Below are positions 6,154 through 6,609 of a stretch of 6,609 nt of DNA, piece after piece (position 1 is the first letter of the stretch; each line of letters begins with the position of its first letter). Location: NCBI GenBank assembly GCA_027318945.1, contig DAHVOF010000191.1:1-6609 (forward strand). The letters run 5' to 3'. The translations under genes were made by a program, and so were the position numbers. The notes beneath the pieces were generated by a model. The model was not told the origin of the DNA. It ran no database searches and saw only the letters and a program-made list of their open reading frames with translations. The stretch is from Actinomycetota bacterium. Lineage in GTDB: Bacteria; Actinomycetota; Acidimicrobiia; Acidimicrobiales; Acidimicrobiaceae.

Positions 6154-6609
6154 ATGAACATAGAATTTCAGTCCAGTGCAGGCAGTGGTGGCAGTTCTGA
6201 TCGAACGTTAAAGGTGCTAACGCTGGCGACTCTGATCGCCACCTATCTGCTTATCGTCCTTGGGAGCACCGTGAGGGTGACCGAGTCTGGAATGGGATGC
6301 AAAGGATGGCCTCTATGTTCAGGCCAGATCGGTCCGATAGACAACTTTCATGCGATCATGGAGCAGTCTCACCGCTACCTGGCAACGATAGTGACAATAC
6401 TGATCTGTGCTGTAGCTGTGGTGGTATGGCGTGCCGGACGAGACGCTTACTATCTCAGGAGCATGGCTGCAACAGGGGTTGGAGTGATCGTCCTGCAGAT
6501 CATTCTCGGGGCAATCACAGTATTTACCAATAACGCGCCTGCAACGGTTGCGCTCCATTTAATCGTGGGCCTTCTCTTCCTTGCCATAGTTACTATGACT
6601 GCGGTCAGA
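6154..6609 (+). CDS. ctaA: Heme A synthase CtaA/COX15, N-terminal half (3' end outside window)
   Basis: An integral membrane enzyme that oxidises the C8 methyl group of heme O to make heme A for aa3-type cytochrome oxidase. The frame from ATG 6154 stays open to the last base, giving 152 of roughly 300 expected residues. After a Ser/Gly-rich cytoplasmic start come helices at about 19-40, 70-92, 103-124 and 131-151. Between helices 1 and 2 is the family block GSTVRVTESGMGCKGWPLC, with the Cys49/Cys55 pair corresponding to the loop cysteines of Bacillus CtaA. Glu70 and His73 (EQSHR) match its catalytic Glu57 and heme ligand His60, and His135 (VALHLIVGL) matches His123. The ribosome site is weak (AGGTTGGAAG, 6141-6150). 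The gap before it and the unrelated function suggest its own promoter. Identification is firm. The second half, with the remaining two ligand histidines, is not visible. Confidence 0.93.
   Translation, partial: MNIEFQSSAGSGGSSDRTLKVLTLATLIATYLLIVLGSTVRVTESGMGCKGWPLCSGQIGPIDNFHAIMEQSHRYLATIVTILICAVAVVVWRAGRDAYYLRSMAATGVGVIVLQIILGAITVFTNNAPATVALHLIVGLLFLAIVTMTAVR

Noticed and set aside
5919..6200. A 93-codon open frame overlapping the end of the ftsB-like gene and the start of ctaA
   Set aside because: It is out of frame with both well-supported genes, rich in Arg, Ser and Cys without a motif, and has no ribosome site of its own.
6297..6558. Open frames on both strands within ctaA (6297-6533 + and 6319-6558 -)
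   Set aside because: They overlap the clearly conserved CtaA frame that runs 6154-6609, and show no domain features.

Overview
The window looks like an ordinary, densely packed chromosomal housekeeping segment from an actinobacterium. All genes read on the + strand: 3' part of mfd, a parvulin-like lipoprotein, a YabN-type tetrapyrrole-methylase/MazG fusion, eno, an FtsB/DivIC-type division protein, and the 5' half of ctaA (heme A synthase). The order mfd, mazG, lipoprotein, eno, ftsB-like is known from Actinomycetota such as Mycobacterium tuberculosis (Rv1020-Rv1024). Here the lipoprotein lies before mazG and belongs to a different family. The moderate base composition (a little over half G+C by eye), the TTG/GTG starts and a parvulin lipoprotein next to mfd would suit a lower-GC lineage such as Acidimicrobiia. 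That placement is inference from gene order and has not been tested by a search.

Layout. 1-1575 holds the C-terminal half of Mfd, open at the left edge. 1576-1837 is a 262-base gap with a short inverted repeat, a near-perfect palindrome and the ribosome site of the next gene. 1838-2857 is the lipoprotein, whose start is moved inward to a TTG codon that gives a proper lipobox. 2926-4332 is the methylase/MazG fusion. 4333-4400 is the short eno leader, with two mutually exclusive hairpins, one of which covers the Shine-Dalgarno sequence. 4401-5678 is a complete enolase with all catalytic residues. 5690-6007 is the FtsB-like protein, only 11 bases after eno. 6008-6153 is a 146-base gap with a plausible ctaA promoter. 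6154-6609 is the first 152 residues of CtaA, running off the right edge.

The genes do not form one pathway. They cover transcription-coupled repair (Mfd), surface protein folding or chaperoning (the lipoprotein), nucleotide-pool cleaning (MazG), glycolysis (enolase), septum formation (FtsB-like) and heme A supply for an aa3-type oxidase (CtaA). The last implies aerobic respiration. I see no mobile element, CRISPR array, tRNA, rRNA or defence system, and nothing that amounts to a new biological system. The points most worth following are the parvulin domain that lacks both canonical histidines, the decayed second MazG repeat, and the eno leader.
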